Assembly (NCBI RefSeq): GCF_013283745.1
Contig: NZ_JABSTZ010000004.1
Coordinates: 1-64,000 of the forward strand
Direction: 5' to 3'
DNA from: Aeromicrobium stalagmiti
Lineage (GTDB): Bacteria; Actinomycetota; Actinomycetes; Propionibacteriales; Nocardioidaceae
DNA: 64,000 bases
Made by a program: the position numbers and the translations under genes
Shown: positions 15,950 to 24,483 of the stretch, one piece after another
Layout of the letters: each line of letters starts with the position of its first letter
Numbering within the stretch: position 1 is the stretch's first letter
The notes under the pieces: model-generated
Told to the model about the DNA's origin: nothing
Databases searched by the model: none
The model's input: only the letters and a program-made list of their open reading frames with translations

Positions 15950-17203
15950 TCAGGCGGCTCGGCGGTAGCCGGTTCGTCGTCGACGCCGTAGGCGTCTGCC
16001 GTCGCGGGTCGTGAACACGAACCCGGACACAGCGTCCCCGCTGATCTGCAGGAGGTTGCGGTGCACCAGATGATGACAGCGCGTGCACAACCCGATCAGC
16101 AGGTCGATGTCGGTGGGGCCACCGAGTGACCACCAGATCGAGTGGTGAATCTCCAGATGGGTCTGCTTGCAACCAGGTGCAGCGCACTCGCCCATCTGCC
16201 GAGCGATGACACCCTTGCGCTGCCGCAGGTTCGGCGAATACATCGCTGTGCCGACGTTCAAGATCTGTGACTGGACGGCTTGGCCGTCCTTCATCACGAT
16301 CGGCGTCACAGCAGCCATGCAGGTCAGCATCATCAGCAGCTGTGGGCCGATCGCACCGTGACCGGCCAGCACAGCGGGCTCGGTCGCCGGCATCGGAGGC
16401 GGATTCAGGTAGGGCTTTTTGGTGGTCTGCTCGACATGGGCCGCAGCAGCGGCCAAGGTCTCGGCGTCGACGAAGACCGACATGTGGGGCTTCACGCCCT
16501 TGTCGGCCGGCAGTCCTGAACCGAGGAACGCAGAGGCGAGGTCGTCGACGGCCTGGACCCGTCGCTCGGCCCCGGTCCTGGTGTCATCCACCCCCGTGGG
16601 TGCCGACAGAGCATCGATGGCTCTCTTCAGCTTCGAACCGGTCACCGTGTTCAAGAACCCCGTGACGTGGAAACCGTCGGGCAGTGCGTCGATGGAGAAG
16701 TCCTCCTTCTCCATGCCATCGAGATACTTCTCATCCAGGTCCTCGGGATGGAGCACGTCCTGCAGATGCTTGACCGCCTCGAACAAGTCCCCCGGCGCAC
16801 GAGCCAACGCGACGTCGACGAACTCGGCCTCGAACTCACGCATCGACTCCAAACCGATGTGCCGCAAACCGTAGGCGAACACCGCCACATGAGCCGCGGA
16901 CATCTTGCCCGCCAGAGCAGCCTCAGCCACCAACGACAAGTCACCCAACACCTGAACGTTCCTGACCAAGATGCTGGCCTGGCCGGGCTTCAACCGCAGC
17001 TGGTTGCGGACCCACGCATTCAGGGTCGACGCACCATCGAGCTCGAACTCCTTCGACGCCTGCAGCTCCGCCAGCAACATCGACTTCGCCGCATCAACAG
17101 CGTCCTGGACCTCTTGAAGGGCGTGAAGCTTCTCCCGCACGTCACCGGACGACAGGACCTGCGCAGCGGTGCGCATCGCCTCGATCGTCGGCTGCGGATT
17201 CAT
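15950..17203 (-). CDS. DUF222/HNH endonuclease domain protein (13E12-repeat type)
   Basis: A 417-residue protein with a helical DUF222 region (about 1-290) and a C-terminal HNH nuclease: CAAPGCKQTHLEIHHSIWW then LCTRCHHLVHR, giving the Cys-x4-Cys and the H-N/H metal pattern. It belongs to the abundant actinobacterial 13E12 repeat family, whose role is unclear but whose members are often damage-inducible. A perfect SOS box lies 14-29 bases before its ATG. The reading frame is intact to an Arg-rich C-terminus. Confidence 0.88.
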   Translation of the reverse strand: MNPQPTIEAMRTAAQVLSSGDVREKLHALQEVQDAVDAAKSMLLAELQASKEFELDGASTLNAWVRNQLRLKPGQASILVRNVQVLGDLSLVAEAALAGKMSAAHVAVFAYGLRHIGLESMREFEAEFVDVALARAPGDLFEAVKHLQDVLHPEDLDEKYLDGMEKEDFSIDALPDGFHVTGFLNTVTGSKLKRAIDALSAPTGVDDTRTGAERRVQAVDDLASAFLGSGLPADKGVKPHMSVFVDAETLAAAAAHVEQTTKKPYLNPPPMPATEPAVLAGHGAIGPQLLMMLTCMAAVTPIVMKDGQAVQSQILNVGTAMYSPNLRQRKGVIARQMGECAAPGCKQTHLEIHHSIWWSLGGPTDIDLLIGLCTRCHHLVHRNLLQISGDAVSGFVFTTRDGRRLRRRRRTGYRRAA

Positions 17204-17216
17204 GACTTAACACTAC

Positions 17217-17232
17217 TCGAACAGATGTTCGA
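17217..17232 (-). promoter_or_regulatory. LexA (SOS) box
   Basis: TCGAACAGATGTTCGA is a perfect 16-base palindrome of the actinobacterial LexA form TCGAAC-N4-GTTCGA. It lies 14 bases upstream of the DUF222/HNH start and 49 bases upstream of the kdpD GTG, so it most likely controls the HNH gene. Confidence 0.85.
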
Positions 17233-17281
17233 TAGCAAGAGTGTGGCCCAGATAATTCGCTGTCGTTTCAGCAAGAATTGA

Positions 17282-19867
17282 GTGTCCGAGGCATCTGCAA
17301 GACTGACGTCAACAGCTCTGTCCGCGCTCCTTCGTCGGCGAGGCGAGCGTCGGGTGCACACTGAGACCGTGGAGCCCGCAACCCGTCCCCGAGGAATCCT
17401 CCGCGTCTATCTCGGTGCGTCACCGGGGGTCGGCAAGACGTACGCGATGCTCGACGAGGGCAGGCGGCGGGCTGAGCGGGGCACCGACGTCGTCATCGGG
17501 CTCGTCGAGACGCACGGACGCACCCGCACGGCCGAGCAGATCGGCGACCTGGAGGTGCTGCCGCGGCTCGTGATCGATCACCGGGGCACCGCCCAGGAGG
17601 AGCTCGACCTCGCGGGCCTGCTGGCCCGGGCGCCGGAGGTCGCGCTCGTCGACGAGCTGGCGCACTCCAACGTCCCGGGATCACTGCACGAGAAGCGTTG
17701 GCAGGACGTGGAGGCGCTGCTCGCCGCCGGCATCTGCGTCATCACGACCGTCAACATCCAGCACCTGGAGTCGCTCAACGACGTCGTCGAGTCGATCACC
17801 GGCATCAGGCAGCGCGAGACCGTGCCCGACACGGTGGTGCGGCAGGCCGACGCGATCGAGCTGGTCGACATGAGCCCGCAGTCGCTGCGCAGGCGCATGG
17901 CGCACGGCAACATCTATGCGCCCGACAAGGTCGACTCCGCCCTGTCGCAGTTCTTCCGGGAGGGCAACCTCACGGCGCTGCGCGAGCTGGCGCTGCTGTG
18001 GCTGGCCGACCGGGTCGACGAGGGACTCGGCCGGTATCGCGCCCAGCACGAGATCGACTCGACCTGGGCGGCCCGCGAACGCATCGTCGTCGCGGTCACG
18101 GGCGGTCCGGAGTCCGACGTGCTGCTGCGCCGCGCGGCCCGCATCGCGTCGCGCACGGGCGGAGGGGAGTGGCTCGCGCTCTACGTGACCCGGGGCGACG
18201 GGCTGCTGCAGATGGACCCCGCGCGGCTGCACCGGCTGCACACCATGACCGAGGACATGGGTGGCACCTTCCACACCGTCATCGGCGACGACACCGCGAC
18301 CGCCATCCTCGACTTCGCGCGGGCAGAGAACGCGACCCAGGTCCTGATCGGGGCGAGCCGGCGCGGTCGCGTCTCGACCCTGGTCAATCCCGGCATCGGC
18401 GAGATCGTCATCGCCGAGTCCGGCGACATCGACGTCCACATCGTCACGCACGACCAGGCTCGTCGGACCAAGGCGAACGTCCGTGCCACACCGGCGCTCA
18501 GCCGGCGCCGCCGTCTCTACGGCTACCTCGTCGGAGTGCTCGGACCGTTCGCCCTGTCCGTGCTGCTGCTCGTCACGCCCGACTTCCACGGCCTGCCGAC
18601 CGAGGCGATGCTGTTCATGGCGCTGGTGGTGGCAACGGCGATCGTGGGTGGACGCTGGCCGGCGGTCGTCTGCTCGTTCATCGGCGGGTTCACGCTCAAC
18701 TTCTTCTTCACGCCACCGTTGAGGACCATCACGATCGCCAGCGGTGAGAACGCCTTCGCCGTGGTGCTGTTCATCGCCGTCGGGGTCGGGGTCTCGTCGG
18801 TCGTCGGCCTGGCGGCACGACGCACGGCGCAGGCCGAGAAGGCGTCAGCGGAGGCGGACGCGTTGACCGTCCTCTCGCACGGCCTCCTGCACGCAGGCGA
18901 CATCCGCGCGCTCCTCGCCAGCGCCTGCGAGCTCTTCGGCATGCGGGGCGCCGCGATCGTGGGCACCGACGGCGAGGTCGTCGCGTCGCACGGCGATCCG
19001 GTGACGCAGATCGACGACGCCGACGTCGTCGTGCAGGTCGACGACGACACGAGCCTGGTGCTCGTCGGCCGCACCCTGGCCGCAGGCGACCAGCGCCTGC
19101 TCAAGGCGTACGCCGCGCATGCCTCGGTGCTGGCCGAGCGGCGCCGGGCAGCGAAGGAGAGCAGCGAGCGCCGGGTGCTCGCAGAGGCCGACCAGACACG
19201 GACCGCCCTCCTCGCTGCGGTGTCGCACGACCTCCGCTCGCCGCTCGCCGCCGTCAAGGCGGCCGTGAGCAGCCTGCGCAACACCGACATCGACTGGTCG
19301 CCGGAGGACGAGGAGGCCCTCCTCGCCACGGTCGAGGAGGGCGCCGACCGCCTCGACGACCTCGTGGCCAACCTGCTCGACATGAGTCGGCTCCGGATGG
19401 GAGCGGTGACGGCCCATGTCGACGAGGTGGAGCTGGAGGCGACGGTGCGGGCCGCCCTCGCGTCGCTGGGTGGCAGCTCACGGGTCTCGGTCGTGGTCGA
19501 CCCCGCTGCGACGTTCGTCGCGGCCGACGCGGGTCTGCTCGAGCGGGTGCTGGCGAACGTCGTCGGCAACGCACTGACCTACGCGCCGGCCGACAGTCCC
19601 GTCCGGGTGGACGTGGCCGCGGTGGGTGGCCGGGCCGCCATCCGCGTGGTCGACACCGGCCCGGGCGTCCCGCCCGACCAGCGTGACCGCTTGTTCGAGC
19701 CGTTCCAGCGCCTGGGCGACGTGCCCCGCGGCGAAGGCGTCGGTCTGGGCCTCGCGGTGGCGCGCGGGCTCGCCGAGGCCATGGGCGGTACGTTGACCGC
19801 CGAGGACACGCCCGGAGGCGGGTTGACGTTCGTCCTCGACCTGCCGCTGACAGGAGGGCTGTCGTGA
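17282..19867 (+). CDS. kdpD: KdpD-type osmosensitive K+ sensor histidine kinase
   Basis: An 861-residue membrane kinase with the full KdpD layout: KdpD domain with P-loop GASPGVGKTYAML and LVDELAHSNVPGS; a Usp-like domain (about 250-380) with LIGASRRGR; four transmembrane helices of DUF4118 (about 415-510); a GAF-like region; HisKA with phosphoacceptor SHDLRSPLAAVK; and HATPase_c with NVVGNAL, DTGPGVP and GVGLGLAVARG. GTG starts at 17282, 17354 and 17369 are possible; none has a convincing ribosome binding site. KdpE overlaps its stop. No kdpFABC genes occur in this window. Confidence 0.92.
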   Translation: MSEASARLTSTALSALLRRRGERRVHTETVEPATRPRGILRVYLGASPGVGKTYAMLDEGRRRAERGTDVVIGLVETHGRTRTAEQIGDLEVLPRLVIDHRGTAQEELDLAGLLARAPEVALVDELAHSNVPGSLHEKRWQDVEALLAAGICVITTVNIQHLESLNDVVESITGIRQRETVPDTVVRQADAIELVDMSPQSLRRRMAHGNIYAPDKVDSALSQFFREGNLTALRELALLWLADRVDEGLGRYRAQHEIDSTWAARERIVVAVTGGPESDVLLRRAARIASRTGGGEWLALYVTRGDGLLQMDPARLHRLHTMTEDMGGTFHTVIGDDTATAILDFARAENATQVLIGASRRGRVSTLVNPGIGEIVIAESGDIDVHIVTHDQARRTKANVRATPALSRRRRLYGYLVGVLGPFALSVLLLVTPDFHGLPTEAMLFMALVVATAIVGGRWPAVVCSFIGGFTLNFFFTPPLRTITIASGENAFAVVLFIAVGVGVSSVVGLAARRTAQAEKASAEADALTVLSHGLLHAGDIRALLASACELFGMRGAAIVGTDGEVVASHGDPVTQIDDADVVVQVDDDTSLVLVGRTLAAGDQRLLKAYAAHASVLAERRRAAKESSERRVLAEADQTRTALLAAVSHDLRSPLAAVKAAVSSLRNTDIDWSPEDEEALLATVEEGADRLDDLVANLLDMSRLRMGAVTAHVDEVELEATVRAALASLGGSSRVSVVVDPAATFVAADAGLLERVLANVVGNALTYAPADSPVRVDVAAVGGRAAIRVVDTGPGVPPDQRDRLFEPFQRLGDVPRGEGVGLGLAVARGLAEAMGGTLTAEDTPGGGLTFVLDLPLTGGLS

Positions 19868-20538
19868 CGTTCGTGCTCGCGGTCGACGACGACCCGGCGA
19901 TCCTGCGCACCCTGTCGATCAACCTGCGGGCTCGCGGCTACGACGTCGAGACCGCCGGCGACGGTCGCTCTGCGCTGCAGATCGTCGACGAGCGGATACC
20001 TGACGTCGTGATCCTCGACCTGGGTCTGCCCGATCTCGACGGCGTGACGGTCCTGAAGCAGCTGCGCGGCTTCACCCGGGTGCCCGTCGTCGTCCTGTCG
20101 GCCCGGCACGAGTCCGACGACAAGGTCGAGGCGCTCGATGAGGGAGCCGACGACTACGTGACCAAGCCCTTCGACATGGAGGAGCTCCTGGCCCGGGTGC
20201 GCGCCGCGATCCGCCGCAGCGGTGCGGAGGACGCGCCGCTCGTGGTCGAGGTCGGCGACATACGCCTCGACGTCACCGAGCGGCAGGCGGTGCGTGGCGG
20301 TGAAGAGGTGCGCCTGACGCCGACGGAGTGGCACATCGTCGAGGTGCTGGCCCGGCACGAGGGTCGGCTCGTGCGCCAGTCCGACCTGCTGCACGAGGTG
20401 TGGGGGCCCGGGTACGACCGTGAGACCAACTACCTGCGGGTCTATCTGGCCCAGCTGCGCCGCAAGCTCGAGGTCGACCCGTCGCGGCCGACGATCTTCC
20501 TGACCGACCCGGGCATCGGCTACCGACTCGTCCACTGA
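19864..20538 (+). CDS. kdpE: KdpE response regulator, OmpR/PhoB class
   Basis: A 224-residue two-component regulator. The receiver domain has the acidic pair in VDDDPAILR, the phosphorylation site in VILDLGLPDLDG and the conserved Lys in VTKPFDMEEL. A winged-helix OmpR-type DNA-binding domain follows, ending ETNYLRVYLAQLRRKLE and GIGYRLV. The GTG start overlaps the kdpD stop as GTGA, so the pair is translated together. It should respond to KdpD; its target genes are not adjacent. Confidence 0.94.
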   Translation: MTFVLAVDDDPAILRTLSINLRARGYDVETAGDGRSALQIVDERIPDVVILDLGLPDLDGVTVLKQLRGFTRVPVVVLSARHESDDKVEALDEGADDYVTKPFDMEELLARVRAAIRRSGAEDAPLVVEVGDIRLDVTERQAVRGGEEVRLTPTEWHIVEVLARHEGRLVRQSDLLHEVWGPGYDRETNYLRVYLAQLRRKLEVDPSRPTIFLTDPGIGYRLVH

Positions 20539-20791
20539 TCCGGCATGGCCCGAGTGACCCATCGGGCCCTGGGCAGTGCCGGCCAGGTCTCATGGTTCAT
20601 CGTGACCACTCCGGATAGTCCAGTCGAGCCATTTGTCAATTTTCCTGCAATTACTGCGCTTATCAGCCAGTTCCGGCGTAACCCGGACGGGTGTCTCAGG
20701 TTGTCTCTCGAAAGGCTGACACATTCCTCTGCTGTGTCGCAGCCGTGTGCCGGGGAGCTCCCGGTGCATCTCCTGGCAGGGGGAACTGGAC
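20539..20791 (+). other. Intergenic region before the surface-protein gene
   Basis: These 253 bases hold no gene. The part at 20625-20670 is distinctly AT-rich for this chromosome and probably contains the promoter, with TTGTCA at 20636-20641 as a possible -35. A small hairpin, GACACA (20718-20723) with TGTGTC (20733-20738), and a GGGAGCTCCC palindrome near 20755 would lie in the 5' leader. I see no known riboswitch. Confidence 0.4.
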
Positions 20792-23209
20792 GTGGTCACG
20801 ATGAAGAAGATCCTCCTGGTGCTGGCCATCCTGGCCGGCACCGTCTTCCTGGGGCAGCCTGCCGTGGCCGCCGAGGGGGACGATGCGACCGAGCAGGTCG
20901 CTGCAGCACCGTCAGAGCCCAAGGCTCCCGCCGACGAGCCGCCGAAGGCTCCTGCGCCGGAGGAGGCTCCTCCCCCCGAGCAGCAGCCCGAGAGCGCGCC
21001 TGCGCCGGCCGTCGACGAGGCAGAGAAGCCGCCCGTCGAGAAGGCGGAGAAGCCGCCCGTCGAGAAGGCGGAGGAGCCGCCCGTCGACGAGGCGGAGGAG
21101 CCGGTCGCCGATGAGGCGGAGGAGCCGCGCGCCGACGAGACGCCGGCGGAGGAGCCGGCCTCGCAGGAACGCGCCGTCAAGCAGTCGACCAAGAAGGTCG
21201 CTGCTGCCCCGGTCAAGATCAAGATCTGCCACGCCACTGCGTCGCAGAGCAACCCGTACATCGAGAACTCGCCCAACCAGAGCGCCGACCTCAACGGCCA
21301 CGCAGGCCACACCGGGCCCGTGTTCGTGGCTGGGGGACCCGCGGGATGGGGCGACATCATCCCGCCGTTCACCTTCAACGGCACCAGCTTCGCGGGGCTC
21401 AACTGGACCACGGCCGGACAGGCCATCTACGACAACGGCTGTGCCCCCGTGGGTCAGCCGCCCGTGCAGCTGACGTCGGCGACCGCTGTCGCGCCGACCA
21501 CGATCGCGCCGACGTGCGGGGCTGACGGTTCGCTCGTCCTGCCGACGACGACCGGCGTGATCTACTCCAGCTCCCCTGATGGCACCGGCCCGGGGACCTA
21601 CACGGTCACGGCCTCGGCAGCCGTCGGGTTCGTGCTGACCAACCCTGACTACGAGGAGTCCGTCACCGTCCTGCCCCAGGTGACCGGCGCCGAGTGTGTC
21701 ATCGGCGGCCTGAAGCCGGCGACCGCCGAGCTTCCGACCCTGAGCGACGCGACGTGCTCGGCCGACGGCACCTTCACGCTGGCGGACACCGACAACGTGT
21801 TCTACGCGGACATCGTGATCATGGGGAGTCACTACGTGACCGCGATCCCGGCGCCGGGCTACTACTTGACCAACCCCCTGCTGCTGGTCTTCACGGAGTT
21901 CACTCCTCAGGACGAGCTGACCGGCGAGCAGTGCGACACGGTCGACCTGACGATCTGTCACCGGACCAACAGCAACGTCAAGCCGTACGTCTCGATCGGC
22001 CCGGCCGTCGCCGCATTCGCGAACGGCCACGACTCCGAGCACGAGGGGCCCCTCTGGAACCCGACGCTCAAGGCGCAGCAGATCGAGTGGGGCGACATCA
22101 TCCCGCCCTACACCTACGAGGGTGTCGACTACCCCGGCCAGAACTGGGACGCGGCCGGTCAGCTGATCCTCGCCAACGGCTGCGCGCCCACCGACGGCCT
22201 GGCGACCGAGGTGACGCCGCTCGTCACCACGACTGACGTGTGCGACGGCGGCGAGCGCCCGGTCATCGCCGAGGTCGCCGGGGTCGTCTACTCCTTCACG
22301 ACCGGCGACGGAGTCACCGGACCGTGGGAGATCACGGCCACGCTGCTGAACGACACGTTCGAGTTCGCCGACGGCGCCCAGACGGTCTTCAGCGGTGACG
22401 CTGGAGATCCTTCGCGGTGCGTGACGCCCGCGGTGACGACGGCGGAGACGTGTGACGGGGCGCAGGCGCCGACGCCGACGCCGATCGAGGGCGTCGTCTA
22501 CGCCTACACGGTCGGTGACGGGCTGGCGGGACCGTGGGAGATCACGGCCTCGGCGGCCGATGGATTCTTCCTCGCGGACGACGTCCAGACGGTCTTCAGC
22601 GGTGACGCTGGAGATCCTTCGCGGTGCGTGACGCCCGCGGTGACGACGGCGGAGACGTGTGACGGGGCGCAGGCGCCGACGCCGACGCCGATCGAGGGCG
22701 TCGTCTACGCCTACACGGTCGGTGACGGGCTGGCGGGACCGTGGGAGATCACGGCCTCGGCGGCCGATGGATTCTTCCTCGCGGACGACGTCCAGACGGT
22801 CTTCAGCGGTGACGCTGGAGATCCCACATCCGTCGAGTGCGTCGGGTCGGGTGGTGGTGACAACGACCCGGGCGAGGGCAGCTTCGGCGGCGACACGCCG
22901 AGCAGTGACGTGGCCGCGGCGGCGTCCGACCCGGTGCGTGAGAACGACCTCCTGCCGGACACGGGCGGTGTGCCGCTCTGGTTCCTGCTCCTGGGCGGGT
23001 CCATGACGGCTGCCGGAATCATCATCTTGATGAGCCGTCGTCCCGTCGTGCACGCGTTCTCGGCCGGGGCGGGACCGGCGTACGCGCTGGCCCTTCCGCC
23101 GCGGGCGGTGCAGCAGCTGCCCGTCGCAGAGGCGGCCCTGACCGGTCTGCGCGGCGTCGTCGCACGGGTCGTGGCAGGCGTCCGTCGTCTTCTCGGAGGA
23201 CGCGCCTAG
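20792..23209 (+). CDS. LPXTG-motif surface protein with internal repeats
   Basis: A predicted cell-wall protein of 805 residues. A signal peptide (KKILLVLAILAGTVFLGQPAVAA) is followed by a Pro/Glu/Ala/Lys-rich stalk of about 110 residues, then two copies of a domain with KICHATASQ/TICHRTNSN, WGDIIPP(F/Y)T and a closing NGCAP. Next come beta-type repeats, including two identical 69-residue units. LLPDTGG near residue 714 and a transmembrane helix form a sortase signal, but about 65 further residues follow the helix. The GTG at 20792 is preferred because GGGGGAAC precedes it; ATG at 20801 is the alternative. Confidence 0.85.
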   Translation: MVTMKKILLVLAILAGTVFLGQPAVAAEGDDATEQVAAAPSEPKAPADEPPKAPAPEEAPPPEQQPESAPAPAVDEAEKPPVEKAEKPPVEKAEEPPVDEAEEPVADEAEEPRADETPAEEPASQERAVKQSTKKVAAAPVKIKICHATASQSNPYIENSPNQSADLNGHAGHTGPVFVAGGPAGWGDIIPPFTFNGTSFAGLNWTTAGQAIYDNGCAPVGQPPVQLTSATAVAPTTIAPTCGADGSLVLPTTTGVIYSSSPDGTGPGTYTVTASAAVGFVLTNPDYEESVTVLPQVTGAECVIGGLKPATAELPTLSDATCSADGTFTLADTDNVFYADIVIMGSHYVTAIPAPGYYLTNPLLLVFTEFTPQDELTGEQCDTVDLTICHRTNSNVKPYVSIGPAVAAFANGHDSEHEGPLWNPTLKAQQIEWGDIIPPYTYEGVDYPGQNWDAAGQLILANGCAPTDGLATEVTPLVTTTDVCDGGERPVIAEVAGVVYSFTTGDGVTGPWEITATLLNDTFEFADGAQTVFSGDAGDPSRCVTPAVTTAETCDGAQAPTPTPIEGVVYAYTVGDGLAGPWEITASAADGFFLADDVQTVFSGDAGDPSRCVTPAVTTAETCDGAQAPTPTPIEGVVYAYTVGDGLAGPWEITASAADGFFLADDVQTVFSGDAGDPTSVECVGSGGGDNDPGEGSFGGDTPSSDVAAAASDPVRENDLLPDTGGVPLWFLLLGGSMTAAGIIILMSRRPVVHAFSAGAGPAYALALPPRAVQQLPVAEAALTGLRGVVARVVAGVRRLLGGRA
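22381..22824 (+). repeat. Perfect 207-bp tandem duplication inside the surface-protein gene
   Basis: The unit starting GACGGTCTTCAGCGGTGACG at 22381 is repeated base-for-base at 22588, and the first 30 bases recur at 22795-22824. Period 207 equals 69 codons, so the frame is kept. Not a single synonymous difference separates the two full copies, implying very recent duplication or active homogenisation. A related but diverged unit precedes it at about 22230-22380. Confidence 0.97.
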
Positions 23210-23226
23210 CGCCGAAGCAGCGTGAC

Positions 23227-23260
23227 GGAAGGGGAGCGACCGCCCGGTCGCTCCCCTTCC
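23227..23260. terminator. 15-bp hairpin terminator
   Basis: GGAAGGGGAGCGACC (23227-23241) pairs perfectly with GGTCGCTCCCCTTCC (23246-23260) around loop GCCC. It separates the surface-protein gene from the convergent DUF503 gene and can serve both. Confidence 0.8.
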
Positions 23261-23272
23261 GCCTGTCCACGC

Positions 23273-23590
23273 CTACTCGTCCGAGCTGGTGACCAGGCCC
23301 CGTCCGGCTGATAGCAGGTCGACCTCCGGCCGGCGCGCGACGAAGTCCTCCACGCGGTCGAGCACGTCGACGACGTGCCGACGGTCAGCCGCCACCAGGC
23401 TCACGCCGATGCCTGCACGGCGATGCAGGTCGAGGCCTCCGGTCTCGGCCACCGACACCGCGAAGGTCCGTCTCAGGTCGGCCACGATCGGCCGGACGAT
23501 CGATCGCTTCTGCTTGAGCGAGTGCACGTCACCGAGCAGGAGGTCGAGCTCCAGCCAACCGATCCACATGCCGTCAGGATGCAGGGTCAC
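23273..23590 (-). CDS. DUF503 (YlxP-like) small protein
   Basis: A 105-residue protein of the DUF503 family, recognised by WIGWLELDLLLGDVHSLKQKRSIVRPIVADLRRTF and the later GIGVSLVAADRRHVVDVLDRV. Family members are often near nusA-infB-rbfA and are of uncertain role. The GTG at 23590 overlaps the stop of the upstream epimerase gene (GTGA), making coupling likely. ATG at 23569 would give the more usual family N-terminus MWIGWLELDL and is an equally good choice. Confidence 0.82.
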   Translation of the reverse strand: MTLHPDGMWIGWLELDLLLGDVHSLKQKRSIVRPIVADLRRTFAVSVAETGGLDLHRRAGIGVSLVAADRRHVVDVLDRVEDFVARRPEVDLLSAGRGLVTSSDE

Positions 23591-24444
23591 TCGGCGTCGG
23601 TGTAGCCCTCGGTCAGCTGCTCGACGAGCGACGGACGGCTCGGGGCCCAGCCCAGCTCGGACCTGGCCCGCTCGCCGGACGCCTGCTGGTCGAGCAGCAG
23701 GGCCTCGCCGAACAGGCCGAGGCGGGCGACCGTCGCCTCGGCGGACTCCGGCGTGACGGTGTCGGTGAGGGCCTCGCCGAGCTCGCGCACCGTGGGGTTG
23801 ACGCCGCTGGCAGCCACGTAGGCCTTGCCGCCCGGTGCCTGCTCGAGCACGCGGACGTAGAGGTCGGCCAGGTCGTCGACGTGCACCGTCGTCCAGTGCT
23901 GGTCGCCGCTGCCGATCAGGGTCAGCATGCCGTCCTCAGCGGCCGCCTGTACCAGCATGGCGGGGATGCCTGCGCCGCGGCCGTAGACGACCGCCGGCTG
24001 GACGACGGAGCCCTTGATGTCACCGTCGAGCACGCGCTGCTCGCCGGCCAGCCGCCATGCGGTGAGCGTCGCCGGCTGCGGCTCGTCGGTCTCCGAGATG
24101 GAGGGGTTGTCGCCGTAGATCCAGATGCCGCCGGTGTGCACGAACGGCTTGTCGGTGCCGCCGAAGGCGTCGAGCGCCGCGGCGATCACGGCGTCGTTGA
24201 GGTCGGGGTCTCGCTCGTCGCTGCCGGCGGCGGTGTGGATGGCGGCGTCGTGACCGCGGAGCTCCGAGGCGAGCCACGGGGCGTCGAAAAGGTCGCCGAT
24301 GATGCCGGTGGCGCCCTGGTCGCTGACCTTGAGCGACGACGACTGGCTGCGGACGATCGCCGTGACCTGGTGGCCCGCAGAGACGAGGGCATCGAGAACG
24401 GCTGATCCGATGAGACCGGTTCCCCCGGTGAGCAAGATCTTCAT
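23587..24444 (-). CDS. NAD(P)-dependent epimerase/dehydratase (extended SDR)
   Basis: A 285-residue extended short-chain dehydrogenase. The nucleotide-binding motif is LLTGGTGLIGSAVLDAL at residues 4-20, and a substrate domain follows with VHVDDLADLYVRVLE. The usual YxxxK active site is not clear: the corresponding region reads TGGIWIYGDN and later LTAWRLAGE, so it may be an atypical or regulatory NAD-binding member. It is the first gene of a pair with DUF503. Confidence 0.82.
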   Translation of the reverse strand: MKILLTGGTGLIGSAVLDALVSAGHQVTAIVRSQSSSLKVSDQGATGIIGDLFDAPWLASELRGHDAAIHTAAGSDERDPDLNDAVIAAALDAFGGTDKPFVHTGGIWIYGDNPSISETDEPQPATLTAWRLAGEQRVLDGDIKGSVVQPAVVYGRGAGIPAMLVQAAAEDGMLTLIGSGDQHWTTVHVDDLADLYVRVLEQAPGGKAYVAASGVNPTVRELGEALTDTVTPESAEATVARLGLFGEALLLDQQASGERARSELGWAPSRPSLVEQLTEGYTDAE

Positions 24445-24483
24445 GTCAGGTCCAACCGGGGGAGCCGGTCCGGATATTCCGGC

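Noticed and set aside
15950..17203. Homing endonuclease or mobile intron
   Set aside because: The HNH domain is attached to a DUF222 region typical of chromosomal 13E12 genes, with no intron ends or interrupted host gene.
17282..20538. Complete kdp potassium-uptake operon
   Set aside because: Only kdpD and kdpE are present; flanking genes are an HNH protein and an LPXTG protein.
20625..20790. Cyclic di-AMP or other riboswitch before the surface-protein gene
   Set aside because: Two small hairpins exist, but I cannot match a known aptamer core; AT-rich promoter DNA explains the base bias.
22381..22824. CRISPR array
   Set aside because: The repeats are 207 bp, coding, in frame and without spacers.
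20912..23053. A 713-codon minus-strand frame opposite the LPXTG protein
   Set aside because: Low-complexity Arg/Val/Asp-rich translation that mirrors the sense repeats. The sense strand has signal peptide, repeats and LPXTG.
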